In this document: positions 39,469-49,197 of the stretch, one piece after another
Numbering within the stretch: the first letter of the stretch is position 1
Layout of the letters: each line of letters starts with the position of its first letter
DNA from: Stutzerimonas azotifigens DSM 17556
GTDB lineage: Bacteria > Pseudomonadota > Gammaproteobacteria > Pseudomonadales > Pseudomonadaceae
Direction: 5' to 3'
DNA: 58,666 nt
NCBI RefSeq assembly: GCF_000425625.1
Contig: NZ_KE384419.1
Location: 9,632-68,297, forward strand
Notes under the pieces: model-generated
The model's database searches: none
What the model was told of the DNA's origin: nothing
Seen by the model: only the letters and a program-made list of their open reading frames with translations
Translations under genes and position numbers: made by a program

Positions 39469-39501
39469 ACAAAGGGCGCCGAACGGCGCCCTTTGTTTTT
39501 T
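39469..39501 (+). terminator. Rho-independent terminator after amtB2
   Basis: A perfect 12-bp stem ACAAAGGGCGCC/GGCGCCCTTTGT with loop GAAC is followed by a run of T. It lies 14 bases after the amtB2 stop. Confidence 0.93.
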
Positions 39502-39586
39502 CTGGCGGAACGCTAGAATGCGCGCCGAGTCGCGGGAACGCTTGCCGGCGGCCGACGATCCAACCGGTTTTTCGAGGACAGCTTGC

Positions 39587-40012
39587 ATGTGGCGGCAGAC
39601 GTCCATCGTGCTCCGGCCGCGGCCGCGAGGCTTTCATCTGATCACCGACGAGGTTGTGGCGGGCGTGCCGGAACTGTCGCTTTGCCAGGTGGGTCTGTTA
39701 CACCTGTGGCTGCAGCACACCTCGGCCTCGCTGACCATCAACGAGAATGCCGACGGCGCCGTCCGGCGCGATTTCGAACGTTTTTTCAATCGGCTGGTGC
39801 CGCAAGGCGAGCCGGGCTACGAGCACGACTACGAGGGGCCGGACGATCTGCCAGCGCATTTCAAGTCGAGCCTGCTCGGTTGCCAGCTGAGTCTGCCGGT
39901 CTGCGAGGGGCGGCTGGCCCTGGGTACGTGGCAGGGCATCTACCTGGGCGAACACCGCGATCGGGGTGGTGCCCGGAAGCTGCTCGCGACGCTGCAGGGC
40001 ATGGAGCGTTGA
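39587..40012 (+). CDS. yjbQ: YjbQ family secondary thiamine-phosphate synthase-like protein
   Basis: This 141-residue protein of the UPF0047/YjbQ family shows [37 protein letters not shown] and [17 protein letters not shown]. coli YjbQ has weak thiamine-phosphate synthase activity; the true role is unclear. The ATG at 39587 follows GAGGA. It lies between amtB2 and sutA, as in P. aeruginosa. Confidence 0.92.
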   Translation: MWRQTSIVLRPRPRGFHLITDEVVAGVPELSLCQVGLLHLWLQHTSASLTINENADGAVRRDFERFFNRLVPQGEPGYEHDYEGPDDLPAHFKSSLLGCQLSLPVCEGRLALGTWQGIYLGEHRDRGGARKLLATLQGMER

Positions 40013-40089
40013 GTGTTTGAACATAAGGACGGCAACGACCGTCCGCGGGCTATAACCGACCTGCTTTATGCGAGCCATTGGGGTGGAAC

Positions 40090-40413
40090 ATGAGCGAAGA
40101 AGAACTGGAACAGGACGACCTCGAGGTGACCGACGAGGATGAGGGGGAGGAGCTGAGCGCGGCCGACGACGGGGACGATGCCACCGACGACAGTGCGGAC
40201 AGCGAAGAGACCCCCACGCCGAAGAAGAAGAGCAAGGCGCCCGAGCCGGAGGAACTGCCGAGCCTCGAAGCCAAGCAGCGCGAGCGCGAAGAGCTGGCGC
40301 GGGCCATGGAGGAGTTCCTGGCGCGCGGCGGCAAGGTGCAGGAGGTCGAGCCAAACGTGGTGGCCGATCCGCCGAAGAAGCCGGACAGCAAATACGGCAG
40401 CCGCCCTATCTGA
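40090..40413 (+). CDS. sutA: Transcriptional regulator SutA
   Basis: This 107-residue, highly acidic protein has an intrinsically disordered N-terminal half (about 1-50, rich in Asp/Glu), a central helix (SLEAKQREREELARAMEEFL) and a conserved C-terminal GGKVQEVEPNVVADPPKKPD to KYGSRPI. In P. aeruginosa SutA binds the RNA polymerase beta subunit and alters transcription in slow growth. The match to it as I remember it is close. I chose the ATG with GGGTGG upstream, four codons inside the longest frame. Confidence 0.93.
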   Translation: MSEEELEQDDLEVTDEDEGEELSAADDGDDATDDSADSEETPTPKKKSKAPEPEELPSLEAKQREREELARAMEEFLARGGKVQEVEPNVVADPPKKPDSKYGSRPI

Positions 40414-40459
40414 GTTCATCGAAAGCCCGCGCTATGCGTAATGCCGTTCACGTAGGCAA

Positions 40460-40610
40460 GCTCGCCCCGAGGTCGGGCCTCCCACAAAAGCGGAGTTGCC
40501 CGCCGAGCCCCGTGGGAGGCCGCGCCCGTTCCCGACGGGCTTGCGGCATCCACCCCATCCCTGTGGGAGGCGCGCCCTCGCGGCGACGCAGGCCGTAGGC
40601 CTGCCCGAGG
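40460..40610. repeat. REP cluster between sutA and the HAD gene
   Basis: Three REP-like units lie here: CCCCGAGGTCGGGCCTCCCAC, GTGGGAGGCCGCGCCCGTTC and TGTGGGAGGCGCGCCCTCGC. The last continues to GCAGGCCGTAGGCCTGCC and nearly duplicates 15557-15607. The units alternate orientation and fill most of the 265-base convergent gap; no gene is seen. Confidence 0.8.
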
Positions 40611-40644
40611 CCAAGGGTCCATCACTTAAGTGAACTGCATTGCC

Positions 40645-40662
40645 GCCCGGTGCGGGCTTTTT
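40645..40662 (+). terminator. Possible weak terminator in the sutA/HAD gap
   Basis: GCCCG-GTG-CGGGC followed by five T residues could end plus-strand transcription, although it is 230 bases after the sutA stop. Confidence 0.4.
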
Positions 40663-40678
40663 CCTGCCACCACGCCGC

Positions 40679-41377
40679 TCAGTGCGGCCAGCGCTCGAGC
40701 AATGCCGGCAGCTCGGCCAGGCGGGTGATCTCGGCGTCGGCCGGGGGCTGGTCCGGCCAGGCACGCCGGCCGGGATTGAACCAGACCGCGCGCATGCCGG
40801 CGGCCTGGGCGCCGGCGATGTCGTCATTCGGATGGTCGCCGATGTGCAGCGCCGCCTCGGGCGCCACCCCGGCGCGCCCTAGGGCCTCGCGAAACGGGCG
40901 CGGGTCCGGTTTGCCAACGCCGAGTTCCTCGGCGCAGAGCGTGAAGCGGAAGTAGTCGGCCAGCCCGAGCCGGCGCACGTCGGCATTGCCGTTGGTGAGC
41001 ACGCCGAGGACGTAGCGCTCGGCGAGCCGCTCCAGGGTCGGCTGCACGTCGGGGTAGATTTCCACCGCATGACGCGCCTCGAGGAAGGCCTGGAAGCCGC
41101 CTTCGGCCAGCTCGCGTGCCTCCGCTTCGGCGTAGCCGGCGTCGCACAGGGCATGCAGCAGGATGCGTCGGCGCAGTTCGCTGATGCGGTGCGCCAGCCC
41201 GGGCTCGGCCTCCACCAGGCGCCGGCGGATCGCCCACAGGGCCTCGATGGGAAAGTCGCCGAGCCGCGGCGCATGGCGGTTGAGCCAGTCGCGCAGGGCG
41301 GCTTCGGCGCTGTGGATCACCGGCGCCGTGTCCCACAGGGTGTCGTCGAGATCGAAGGTGATTAGCTCGATGGGCAT
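40679..41377 (-). CDS. HAD-superfamily hydrolase
   Basis: This 232-residue phosphatase shows the HAD motifs DLDDTLWDT (I), LTNGNADV (II), the motif III lysine in GVGKPDP, and HIGDHPNDDIAGAQAAG (IV). It resembles E. coli YigB, which dephosphorylates flavin precursors, but the substrate is not certain. It overlaps the xerC stop by one base and follows it in the same operon, as in pseudomonads. Confidence 0.93.
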   Translation of the reverse strand: MPIELITFDLDDTLWDTAPVIHSAEAALRDWLNRHAPRLGDFPIEALWAIRRRLVEAEPGLAHRISELRRRILLHALCDAGYAEAEARELAEGGFQAFLEARHAVEIYPDVQPTLERLAERYVLGVLTNGNADVRRLGLADYFRFTLCAEELGVGKPDPRPFREALGRAGVAPEAALHIGDHPNDDIAGAQAAGMRAVWFNPGRRAWPDQPPADAEITRLAELPALLERWPH

Positions 41378-42279
41378 CAGTCGTCGTCCTGCTTGCGGCG
41401 CGCGCGCGGGTGCGCCTGGTCGTAGACCTTGGCCAGGTGCTGGAAATCCAGGTGGGTGTAGATCTGCGTGGTGCCGATGTCGGCGTGGCCAAGCAGTTCC
41501 TGCACCGCGCGCAGGTCCTGGGAGGATTCGAGCATGTGGCTGGCGAAGCTGTGGCGCAGCATGTGCGGGTGCAGGTGCTGGCCCAGTTCGCGCACGCCCG
41601 CCTGGCGGACCCGCAGCTGTACCGCGCGGGGCGTCAGGCGGCGGCCCTGGCGGCTGACGAACACCGCCTCGTCCGCCGGGTTGGCCAGCGCCCTGAGCGG
41701 CAGCCAGGCGCGCAGCGCCTCGCGCGCCTTGCGTCCGACCGGCAGGATGCGCGTCTTGCTGCCCTTGCCGAACACCTGCACCAGCCCCTCGTCGAGATCC
41801 AGACGCGACAGATCCAGCCCGGTCAGTTCGGACAGGCGCAGGCCGGAGGAATAGAACAGCTCCAGCAGCGCCTGGTCGCGCAGGGCGATGAAGTCGTCCT
41901 CCACGCCGCCGTCGAGCAGCTGCATGGCGCGGTCGATGTCCAGCAGGCGCGGCAGCAGGCGCTCGCCCTTGGGCGCGGAAAGGCCGGCGGCCGGGTCGTG
42001 CTGGCACAGGCCTTCGCTGGCCAGGTAGGCATAGAGGCCGCGGACCGCCGAGAGCAGCCGGGCGATGCTGCGGCTGGACTGGCCGTCGCGGTGCTGGCGG
42101 GCGATCAGCTGGCGCAGGTGCGGGGCCTTGAGCGCCTCCCAGGCGGACAATCCGTTCTGCTCGCAGAACGGCAGCAGCCTGTTCAGGTCGCGGCGGTAGC
42201 CGTCCAGGGTGTGCGGCGACACCTGGCGCTCGCTGCGCAGATGTTCGAGGTAGGCGTCGAGATCGGCTGCAAGCGTCAA
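41377..42279 (-). CDS. xerC: Tyrosine recombinase XerC
   Basis: This 300-residue recombinase resolves chromosome dimers at dif with XerD. N-terminal SAM-like domain ([17 protein letters not shown]) and catalytic residues are visible in SSGLRLSEL (Arg), GKGSKTR (Lys), [12 protein letters not shown] (His, Arg), [14 protein letters not shown] (His, Tyr). The only good start is TTG at 42279, with GGAG eight bases upstream; both start and ribosome-binding site lie inside a TTGACGC heptamer repeat. It sits between the DUF484 gene and the HAD gene, the conserved dapF-DUF484-xerC order. Confidence 0.95.
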   Translation of the reverse strand: MTLAADLDAYLEHLRSERQVSPHTLDGYRRDLNRLLPFCEQNGLSAWEALKAPHLRQLIARQHRDGQSSRSIARLLSAVRGLYAYLASEGLCQHDPAAGLSAPKGERLLPRLLDIDRAMQLLDGGVEDDFIALRDQALLELFYSSGLRLSELTGLDLSRLDLDEGLVQVFGKGSKTRILPVGRKAREALRAWLPLRALANPADEAVFVSRQGRRLTPRAVQLRVRQAGVRELGQHLHPHMLRHSFASHMLESSQDLRAVQELLGHADIGTTQIYTHLDFQHLAKVYDQAHPRARRKQDDD

Positions 42280-42350
42280 GCGTCAAGCTCCAAGTCAAAA
42301 CCCGGTCTCGGCTGCGTATCCGTTCCTGCAGGCTGCAGCCTGCAGCTGCC
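42271..42350. repeat. Heptamer repeats between xerC and the DUF484 gene
   Basis: On the minus strand two TTGACGC units plus a TTGGAGC variant run into the xerC start. At the other end CCTGCAGGCTGCAGCCTGCAG gives overlapping CTGCAG palindromes up to the DUF484 stop. The layout, repeat blocks against both gene ends, matches the other arrays in the window. Confidence 0.7.
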
Positions 42351-43043
42351 TTAGCGTACCGAGCGCAGGGGCGTGTGGAAGCGCGGCAGCACGCGCGACA
42401 GCACCTCGGCCACGTAGCTGAGGAACAGGGTGCCGAGCGAGCTCTTGTAGTGCTGCGGGTCCGGGCTGCCGATCGCCAGCAGGCCCTGCTGCTGGTTCAG
42501 CGAAACCACGGCGGCCGAGCCGATGCTGGCGCTGTCTTCCTTGCCGAACAGGAACGCCAGCTCGTGCGGTCGCAGCACGCCGCAGAGCGTCTTGCCGCCG
42601 GCCAGCAGCCCGCCGATGGCCTGCTGCGCCTCGGCCGGCGTCACGCTGCGGCCCACCGGCAGGCCCGTGTCGCTGAACAGGATGAGGCTGACGAAGGGCA
42701 CCTGGAATTCATGGCGCAGGCTGTCGTCGATCGCGCCCACCACTTCCTCGAGGCTGCCGGCGTCCAGCAGGTCGAGGACCAGGCGGCGGGTCTTGTCGAA
42801 CAGCCGGTCGTTGTCGCGGGCCACGTCCATCAACTGGCCGAGGCGGTGGCGCATTTCGATGTTGCGCTCGCGCAGCAGCTTGACCTGACGCTCGACCAGC
42901 GACACCGCGTCGCCGCGCGCATGCGGGATGCGCAGTTCGGGTATCAGCTCGTCGTGATCGACGAAGAACTCGGGGTGGGCGCGCAGGTAGGCGGCCACCG
43001 CATCGGCATCGAGTGTCGTCGGTTGCTGGGGCTGGTCGGTCAT
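42351..43043 (-). CDS. DUF484 (GAF-like) protein
   Basis: This 230-residue protein has a short N-terminal helix with [19 protein letters not shown], a coiled-coil stretch ([21 protein letters not shown]) and a GAF-like C-terminal domain ([29 protein letters not shown]). Function is not known. It overlaps dapF by 4 bases and precedes xerC, an association conserved in gammaproteobacteria, but no role in recombination is proven. Confidence 0.92.
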   Translation of the reverse strand: MTDQPQQPTTLDADAVAAYLRAHPEFFVDHDELIPELRIPHARGDAVSLVERQVKLLRERNIEMRHRLGQLMDVARDNDRLFDKTRRLVLDLLDAGSLEEVVGAIDDSLRHEFQVPFVSLILFSDTGLPVGRSVTPAEAQQAIGGLLAGGKTLCGVLRPHELAFLFGKEDSASIGSAAVVSLNQQQGLLAIGSPDPQHYKSSLGTLFLSYVAEVLSRVLPRFHTPLRSVR

Positions 43044-43870
43044 AGGCGAACCTGTCCTTCGTAAACGCGTACCGCGGGGCCGGTCATCATAACGGGCTGG
43101 CCCGGGCCCGCCCATTCGATGGACAGACGGCCGCCGGGCAGTTCGATCTGCGCCGGCGAGTCCATCCAGCCCTGGCCGATGGCCACGACGGCCGCCGCGC
43201 AGGCGCCGGTGCCGCAGGCCTGGGTCTCGCCGGCGCCGCGCTCCCACACGCGCAGGCGCGCCTGGTGACGGTCCTGCACCTGCAGGAAGCCGACGTTGAC
43301 CCGCTGCGGGAAGCGCGGGTGGTGTTCGAGTTTCGGCCCCAGCGCATGCACCGGCGCGGTGTTCACGTCGTCCACGCGCAGGACCGCATGCGGATTGCCC
43401 ATGGATACCGCCGAGAGCGTCACCGCCTGGCCGTCCACCTCGACCTGGTATTCGGGCGCCTGGGCCTCGGCCTGGAACGGAATCTGCGCGGGGTCGAAGC
43501 GCGGCGGGCCCATGTCGACGCGGACCTGGCCGTCGGGTCGGCTTTCCAGCTCGATGATGCCGCCACGGGTTTCCACGCGGATGCGGCGCTTGGTGGTCAG
43601 GCGCTTGTCCTGCACGAAGCGGGCGAAGCAGCGCGCGCCGTTGCCGCACTGTTCGACCTCGGAGCCGTCGGCGTTGAAAATCCGGTAGCGGAAGTCCACG
43701 TCCGGATCGTGTGGCGGCTCGACGATCAGCAACTGGTCGAAGCCGACCCCGGTGTGCCGGTCGCCCCACTGGCGGACGTGCTTGGGCTGGATGTGCGCGT
43801 GCTGGCTGACCAGGTCGACGACCATGAAGTCGTTGCCCAGGCCATGCATCTTGGTAAAGCGAAGCAGCAT
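43040..43870 (-). CDS. dapF: Diaminopimelate epimerase
   Basis: This 276-residue cofactor-free racemase converts LL- to meso-diaminopimelate for lysine and peptidoglycan. Both catalytic cysteines are visible, in [11 protein letters not shown] and [32 protein letters not shown] at the N-terminus is standard. It starts 9 bases after lysA. Confidence 0.98.
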   Translation of the reverse strand: MLLRFTKMHGLGNDFMVVDLVSQHAHIQPKHVRQWGDRHTGVGFDQLLIVEPPHDPDVDFRYRIFNADGSEVEQCGNGARCFARFVQDKRLTTKRRIRVETRGGIIELESRPDGQVRVDMGPPRFDPAQIPFQAEAQAPEYQVEVDGQAVTLSAVSMGNPHAVLRVDDVNTAPVHALGPKLEHHPRFPQRVNVGFLQVQDRHQARLRVWERGAGETQACGTGACAAAVVAIGQGWMDSPAQIELPGGRLSIEWAGPGQPVMMTGPAVRVYEGQVRL

Positions 43871-43879
43871 GGCGGACCC

Positions 43880-45130
43880 TCAGGCGGACGGCAGCAGGCT
43901 TTCGCCCGCATAAAGCGATTCCAGGGTCTCGCGCCGGCGCACCTGGTGCGCCACGTCGCCGTCGATCAGCACCTCGGCCGCGCGCCCGCGGCTGTTGTAG
44001 TTCGAACTCATGACGAAACCATAGGCGCCCGCCGAGCGCACCGCCAGCAGGTCGCCCTCGGCCAGCGGCAGTTCGCGGCCCTTGGCGAGGAAGTCGCCGG
44101 TCTCGCAGATCGGTCCGACGATGTCGTACTGGCGCGTCTCGCCGTCGTGCGGCTGCACCGCCACCACGTCCATCCAGGCCTGGTACAGGGCCGGGCGGAT
44201 GAGGTCGTTCATCGCCGCGTCGACGATGGCGAAGTCCTTGTCAGGGGTGTGCTTGAGGTATTCGACCCGGGTCAGCAGCACGCCGGCGTTGGCGACGATC
44301 GAGCGCCCCGGCTCGAACACCAGGGCCAGGTCGCGCCCGGCGATGCGCTGGCGCACTGCCTGGATGTAGTCGCCGGCCAGCGGCGGCTGCTCGTCGCGAT
44401 AGCGCACGCCCAGGCCGCCGCCGAGGTCGAGGTGGCGAATGCGGATGCCGCGCGCGGCGAGCCGGTCGATCAGCGCCAGCAGGCGGTCGAGGGCGTCGAG
44501 GAAGGGCGGCAGGCTGGTCAGCTGCGAGCCGATGTGGCAGTCAACGCCGACGATCTCCAGATTCGGCAGCTCGGCGGCGCGGGCGTAGACCGCCTCGGCC
44601 TCGTCGATGCCGATGCCGAACTTGTTTTCCTTGAGCCCGGTGGAGATGTACGGGTGGGTGCCGGCGTCCACGTCCGGGTTGACGCGCAGCGACACCGGAG
44701 CTTTCAGCGCGAGCTCGGCGGCGACCTGCTGCAGGCGCTCGAGCTCGTCGCGCGATTCGACGTTGAAGCAGTGCACGCCGATTTCCAGCGCGCGGCGCAT
44801 GTCGTCGCGGGTCTTGCCGACGCCGGAGAAGACGATCCGGCCCGGCTCGCCGCCGGCGGCGAGAACGCGTTCGAGTTCGCCGCGCGAGACGATGTCGAAG
44901 CCGGCGCCGAGGCGCGCCAGCACGTTCAGCACGCCGAGGTTGGAGTTGGCCTTGACCGCGAAACAGACCAGATGCGGCATGCCGGCCAGGGCATCGGCAT
45001 AGGCGCGGTACTGCGCCTCGATGTGCGCGCGCGAGTAGACGTAGGTGGGGGTGCCGAAACGCTCGGCGATGGCGGACAGAGCCACGCCTTCCGCGAACAG
45101 CTGGCCGTCGCGGTAGGAGAACGCCTCCAT
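43880..45130 (-). CDS. lysA: Diaminopimelate decarboxylase
   Basis: This 416-residue PLP enzyme performs the last step of lysine synthesis. The PLP lysine is in [13 protein letters not shown], the HIGSQL and GGGLGVRY motifs are present, and [15 protein letters not shown] carries the substrate-site Cys/Glu. AAGGAGG seven bases before the ATG overlaps the end of lptM. Genes lptM-lysA-dapF-DUF484-xerC-HAD form one run. Confidence 0.98.
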   Translation of the reverse strand: MEAFSYRDGQLFAEGVALSAIAERFGTPTYVYSRAHIEAQYRAYADALAGMPHLVCFAVKANSNLGVLNVLARLGAGFDIVSRGELERVLAAGGEPGRIVFSGVGKTRDDMRRALEIGVHCFNVESRDELERLQQVAAELALKAPVSLRVNPDVDAGTHPYISTGLKENKFGIGIDEAEAVYARAAELPNLEIVGVDCHIGSQLTSLPPFLDALDRLLALIDRLAARGIRIRHLDLGGGLGVRYRDEQPPLAGDYIQAVRQRIAGRDLALVFEPGRSIVANAGVLLTRVEYLKHTPDKDFAIVDAAMNDLIRPALYQAWMDVVAVQPHDGETRQYDIVGPICETGDFLAKGRELPLAEGDLLAVRSAGAYGFVMSSNYNSRGRAAEVLIDGDVAHQVRRRETLESLYAGESLLPSA

Positions 45131-45140
45131 GGGTGCCTCC

Positions 45141-45281
45141 TTAGAGTTCGTAACGGTCTTTGGAATGTTGCTGGGCGGCCTTCTCGTCGTCGGGCAGGTA
45201 GAGCGGGCCTTTCTGCCCGCAGCCGGAGAGGCCGGCGGCCAGCAGGGCGAGGGCGAACAGGGGAAGCAGCAGACGCTTCAT
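45141..45281 (-). CDS. lptM: LPS translocon maturation lipoprotein LptM (YifL/LppL)
   Basis: Direct translation gives 46 residues: a hydrophobic leader [17 protein letters not shown], lipobox LSGC, then [12 protein letters not shown] and a short basic tail ending [13 protein letters not shown] is the LptM signature; E. coli LptM helps the LptD-LptE translocon mature at the outer membrane. P. aeruginosa calls the gene lppL. Its stop lies 10 bases before lysA. Confidence 0.95.
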   Translation of the reverse strand: MKRLLLPLFALALLAAGLSGCGQKGPLYLPDDEKAAQQHSKDRYEL

Positions 45282-45440
45282 GGGGGCGAATCCTTGGAAA
45301 TCGAATGGCCCGGAGTATACCGGGCACCCGCCGTATTGCCTACGCGAGCCGCCGCTCGCCGGGGCTGTCGGCGCGCGCGGGGGGTGCTAAGCTCGCCGGT
45401 TCCTACGGCATCCGCTGTGCAACCTTCCCGAGGAATTTCC

Positions 45441-45776
45441 ATGAGCCTGAGCGAAGCCCGCTTCCACGATCTCGTCGACGACGCCCAGCAGGAAGTCGAG
45501 GATATCTTCGACGACAGCGACCTCGACGTCGACCTGGAGAACTCCGGCGGCGTGCTGACCGTGCGCTTCGACAACGGCAGCCAGCTCATCCTCAGCCGCC
45601 AGCCGGCCCTGCGCCAGCTGTGGGTGGCGGCACGCTCCGGCGGCTTCCACTTCGACTACGACGAGGAAGCCGCCCTGTGGATCTGCGACACCAGCGAGGA
45701 GCCGCTCGGCGAGCTGCTCGAGCGAGTGGCCCGCGAGCAGAGCGGTGCGGCGCTGGAGTTCGAGGCCCTGCGCTGA
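45441..45776 (+). CDS. cyaY: Iron-sulfur assembly protein CyaY (frataxin)
   Basis: This 111-residue acidic protein modulates IscS-dependent Fe-S cluster assembly. The acidic ridge EDIFDDSDLDVDLEN, GGVLTVRFDNGSQLILSRQP and GGFHFDYDEEAALWICD are frataxin-like. GAGGAA precedes the ATG. It is divergent from lptM and ends before a strong terminator. Confidence 0.97.
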   Translation: MSLSEARFHDLVDDAQQEVEDIFDDSDLDVDLENSGGVLTVRFDNGSQLILSRQPALRQLWVAARSGGFHFDYDEEAALWICDTSEEPLGELLERVAREQSGAALEFEALR

Positions 45777-45828
45777 GCCCCCCTTGCATCCCGCCCCGGC
45801 TGTGTTAGGGTCGGGGCTACATCGACGC

Positions 45829-45865
45829 AAAACCCCGCTCATCCCGAGCGGGGTTTTCCTTTTTT
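45829..45865 (+). terminator. Rho-independent terminator between cyaY and rnk
   Basis: A perfect 12-bp stem AAAACCCCGCTC/GAGCGGGGTTTT with loop ATCCC and a following T-tract lies 52 bases after the cyaY stop and 35 bases before the rnk start. Confidence 0.93.
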
Positions 45866-45900
45866 ATGGCCGAAACGATCGCAAGGAGACCGCCGAGCCC

Positions 45901-46290
45901 ATGACCAGCGCACCGTCCATCATCCTGACCCAGGCCGACCTGACCCGCCTCGAGCGCCTGCTCGACAGCCTGGACGAATACGGTCCCGCTGCCGAGGCGC
46001 TGGAGCAGGAGCTGTCGCGGGCCCAGGTGGTCGCGGCCGCGGACATGCCGGCCGCGGTCGTGACCATGAACTCGCGCGTGCACTGCCGCGACGAGATCAG
46101 CGGCAAGGATTACCACCTGACCCTGGTCTACCCGCAGGATGCCGGTCGCGAAGGCACCGTCTCGGTGCTGGCGCCGGTGGGCACCGCGCTGCTCGGCCTG
46201 ACCGTCGGGCAGCACATCGACTGGCCCGGTCCGGGCGGCAAGCAGCTCAGGCTCACGGTGCTGGCCGTGGAGCAGCAGCCGGCCGCCTGA
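45901..46290 (+). CDS. rnk: Nucleoside diphosphate kinase regulator Rnk
   Basis: This 129-residue protein has an N-terminal coiled-coil (LERLLDSLDEYGPAAEALEQEL) and a GreA-like C-terminal domain (YHLTLVYPQDAG, SVLAPVGTALLGL). Rnk binds RNA polymerase near the secondary channel and affects NDP kinase levels and alginate production in P. aeruginosa. GCAAGGAG lies upstream. It is convergent with cyaA, 3 bases apart. Confidence 0.96.
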   Translation: MTSAPSIILTQADLTRLERLLDSLDEYGPAAEALEQELSRAQVVAAADMPAAVVTMNSRVHCRDEISGKDYHLTLVYPQDAGREGTVSVLAPVGTALLGLTVGQHIDWPGPGGKQLRLTVLAVEQQPAA

Positions 46291-46293
46291 GCC

Positions 46294-49101
46294 TCAGGGC
46301 AGGGCGCCGTGCGACAGCCGCTCGACCGCCTGGTTGAGCGCCGCTTCCAGGCGCGTCTTGTAGCGCAGGTACTGCACCGTCTGGGCCGCCTCGCCGGGCA
46401 GTGCCGAAAGATCCAGGTCGGTGATGTAGCAGGGGTAGCGCTGGTCGCCGCGGCGTTGCGACAGGATGTGGCGCGCGGCCTGGGCGAACAGCTGCGGGCC
46501 GTGCTCCAGTTCGGAGAACTCCCGGTGGTTGCAGTACAGCGTGATGCGCGCGCGGCGCTCGCCGGGCTCGACGATCGCCTGCACCTCGTAGAACGGATGG
46601 CTGGTCTCGTCCACCGGCGGCGAGCGGCGCTCGACCTGCACCGGGCGGTCGTTCTGCGGCCCCGTCAGGCGGTAGTAGAGCACTTCGCGCAGGCCCGCCG
46701 GGGCCTGCCCTGGCATCGGCAGCAACGCGTTGTGGCGATAGAACACCGACTGCAGGAAGCGCTGCAGCGGGCGCAGCAGGGTGGCCTCGTCGCGGAACGG
46801 CTGGACCTGGTGCCAGAGCGCGTTGTGCTCGTCCAGCACCATGACCATCGCCTGCTCGCCCTGCACGCGGTAGAACACCTGCAGGCAGTCCGGGCGGCCG
46901 TGGCCGAGGACCAGCGCCAGGTCGTCGCTGGCCAGGGTGCGCGGGTCGAGCTCGATCGGCCGGTAGGCCGGGTGCGGCTGGCCGAGGTGTTCCAGCAGGC
47001 TGGCCTGGTCCGGCAGGCGCGCGTGACCGATGGCGCCGGGCACCAGTTCGAGCACGTGGTGCTGGCCGTGCAGGTTGAGCAGGTAGCGGCTGCCGGGCGC
47101 GCGCGTCAGCGCCCCCTGGACCTCGGCGAACAGCGCGCTGACGCGGCGGCTGACCGCCACGCCCTGCCGGCGGTTGAAGCAGTACACCTGCAACTGCGGG
47201 CCGCTGCCGCCGGCCGGCAGGCTCTGCAGATGCTCACGCAGGCAGTCGAGCAGCGCCTCGGGTGCGTCGTAGTGGGAGACGGTCAGCTCGTTCCAGCTGT
47301 TGAGGGTGAGCTGGTCGACGCTCTGCACGCGCTCTTCGACGGGCCGGCCGGCCTCCGTCTCGTCCGGCTCGGGGCCGAGGCCGAGCAGCAACAGCACGTG
47401 GCGCGGCGCGCTGGGCGCCAGCAGGGCCTCTTCGCACACCGGCGCCAGCGGCATCGGCAGGCTCTGGCGCAGGCCGGAGAGCAGCGCATGCAGCTCCGCC
47501 TCGCCGAGCCCGCTGTCGCCGGCATACAGCGAGACCCGCGTGCCGGCGTCGATCACCCCGTTGAGATGGCACCAGGCGAGCAGCGGCACCAGCTCGCGGG
47601 AGCGCTTCAGCGGCGCGTAGTCGGCCCATTCGCGCGCATGCAGGCTGCCGGCGTAGAGCGCCCAGAGCCCGTCGTCGCCGGCATTGCGGCTGCGCACCAG
47701 GGTCAGCGCCTCCTCGGCCATGTCCGGGGAGATGCCCGGGTTGATGAATTCGATCTTGCCCGCCTTGCGTTCGAAGGCCGCGTACAGGCGCCGCCCGAGC
47801 ACGCTGAGGTCGCGCGCGCTGAGCGGGCTCATGGCGTGCTGCTCGCGGGCGAAGCGCGACAGGAAGCGGTAGCTGTAGGTCAGCGCGTTGACCAGCGCCC
47901 GGCGCTCGGCGGCTACCTGGCGCACCTTCCACTGCGCACGGTTGTCGAGCAGCGCCAGCTGGCGCTCGTCCCAGCCCCAGTCCTGGGTCAGGCGTTCCAG
48001 CAGCTGGCGCTGCCAGTTCCGCCCGCGCGCGCTCGGCGGGCGGCTCAGCTTGCGGTTGATCTTCAGGTACAGGCTGCGGCGGATCAGCTCCAGCCGCTCG
48101 CTTTCGCCGCGCGCCTGCAGGTACTCGGCGAGCCGCCGGTAGAGGGCGATGTAGGGGTCGAGTTCGTCCGGCGCCAGGCGGTTGGCGTACACCGCCTGCT
48201 TGAAGCGCAGGCTCAGGCATTCGACCTGCGGATGCTCGCTGGCGTAGACCTCGGTCAGCAGCAGTTTCAGCGCCGACTTGTAGGGCGACTCGATGCCCTT
48301 GTACAGCTGCCAAAGGCCGGCGCCGAGGAATTCGCCCGGCGGGATGTGACCCAGGTGGCCGAGGTCGAGCACTTCCTCGGCTCGGATGAAACGGCGCGTC
48401 AGCAGCGTCTCGACGTAGGCCTCGTAGCGGTGCTCGTCGTAGGCCGGCACCAGCCACCACAGCGGCGTGCGCCCGCCGAGCCAGAGCGCGGTGCGGTAGA
48501 ACTCGTCGAGCAGCAGGTAATGCTGGGTGCTGCCGCAGTCCTCGCCGGCCAGGCGGCTTTCGCGCAGGCCGCGGGCGAAGGTCGCCGGGTCGATGAGGAA
48601 GAAGGTGGCGGTGGCGCCCTGGCTCGCCGCCCAGGCCTGCAGCAGGTCGCACTTGCGCTGCAGCTCGGCGCGCATGCGGCCGTCGAGCGCCGGGTCGTGG
48701 CAGACCCAGACGTCCAGGTCGCTGCTCTCGTCCTGGGCGATGGTGCCCAGGCTGCCCATCAGGAACAGGCCCTGAATCGCCGACTCGACGCGCCCGCGGC
48801 GCGCCTGGTAGCTGAACGAGCGGCTGAGGCGCTGCGCTTCGGCGAGGGTCGCGGGGTCCGGCTCGTAGCGGTCGAGGCCGGCCGGGGTGCTGGCCGAGAC
48901 GTAGCCGGGCAGGATCGGGTGGTTGACGTGGAACAGCAGCGGCAGCAGCCGCAGCACCTGCTGCTGGCGCGCCGACATGGCCTGCAGCGCACGCTCCAGG
49001 CGGCCGGCGTTGACCGTCAGGAAACGCTCGCGGATCTGCCGCAGGACCTGGCGGTCGATGCCGTCATCGAGGTCTGGGCGGAGTTCCGGGCGGTCTGACA
49101 T
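46294..49101 (-). CDS. cyaA: Class I adenylate cyclase
   Basis: This 935-residue cytoplasmic enzyme makes cAMP, which acts on Vfr-type regulators in pseudomonads. The N-terminal catalytic domain has LFLMGSLGTIAQDESSDLDV and WVCHD (metal-binding Asp residues) and the class I signature region EFLGAGLWQLYKGIESPYKS. The C-terminal half is the regulatory region. I chose MSDRPELRPDL, 16 codons inside the longest frame, because the preceding residues are not family-like. It is convergent with rnk. Confidence 0.95.
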   Translation of the reverse strand: MSDRPELRPDLDDGIDRQVLRQIRERFLTVNAGRLERALQAMSARQQQVLRLLPLLFHVNHPILPGYVSASTPAGLDRYEPDPATLAEAQRLSRSFSYQARRGRVESAIQGLFLMGSLGTIAQDESSDLDVWVCHDPALDGRMRAELQRKCDLLQAWAASQGATATFFLIDPATFARGLRESRLAGEDCGSTQHYLLLDEFYRTALWLGGRTPLWWLVPAYDEHRYEAYVETLLTRRFIRAEEVLDLGHLGHIPPGEFLGAGLWQLYKGIESPYKSALKLLLTEVYASEHPQVECLSLRFKQAVYANRLAPDELDPYIALYRRLAEYLQARGESERLELIRRSLYLKINRKLSRPPSARGRNWQRQLLERLTQDWGWDERQLALLDNRAQWKVRQVAAERRALVNALTYSYRFLSRFAREQHAMSPLSARDLSVLGRRLYAAFERKAGKIEFINPGISPDMAEEALTLVRSRNAGDDGLWALYAGSLHAREWADYAPLKRSRELVPLLAWCHLNGVIDAGTRVSLYAGDSGLGEAELHALLSGLRQSLPMPLAPVCEEALLAPSAPRHVLLLLGLGPEPDETEAGRPVEERVQSVDQLTLNSWNELTVSHYDAPEALLDCLREHLQSLPAGGSGPQLQVYCFNRRQGVAVSRRVSALFAEVQGALTRAPGSRYLLNLHGQHHVLELVPGAIGHARLPDQASLLEHLGQPHPAYRPIELDPRTLASDDLALVLGHGRPDCLQVFYRVQGEQAMVMVLDEHNALWHQVQPFRDEATLLRPLQRFLQSVFYRHNALLPMPGQAPAGLREVLYYRLTGPQNDRPVQVERRSPPVDETSHPFYEVQAIVEPGERRARITLYCNHREFSELEHGPQLFAQAARHILSQRRGDQRYPCYITDLDLSALPGEAAQTVQYLRYKTRLEAALNQAVERLSHGALP

Positions 49102-49197
49102 GAGGTACGGCTCGTTGCAGGGGCGGGGTAGAGTACCAGTCCTCTGCATCGGCGGTCTCGGCGGTGCCTTGAGCGGCCGATCATGCCGCCCGTCCGC

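Noticed and set aside
42351..43769. A 472-codon frame joining dapF antiframe to DUF484
   Set aside because: The first 240 codons are a shifted reading of dapF. The DUF484 protein has its own start at 43043 overlapping the dapF stop.
46309..49098. 929-codon plus-strand frame opposite cyaA
   Set aside because: Antisense shadow of the adenylate cyclase gene with shadow-type composition.
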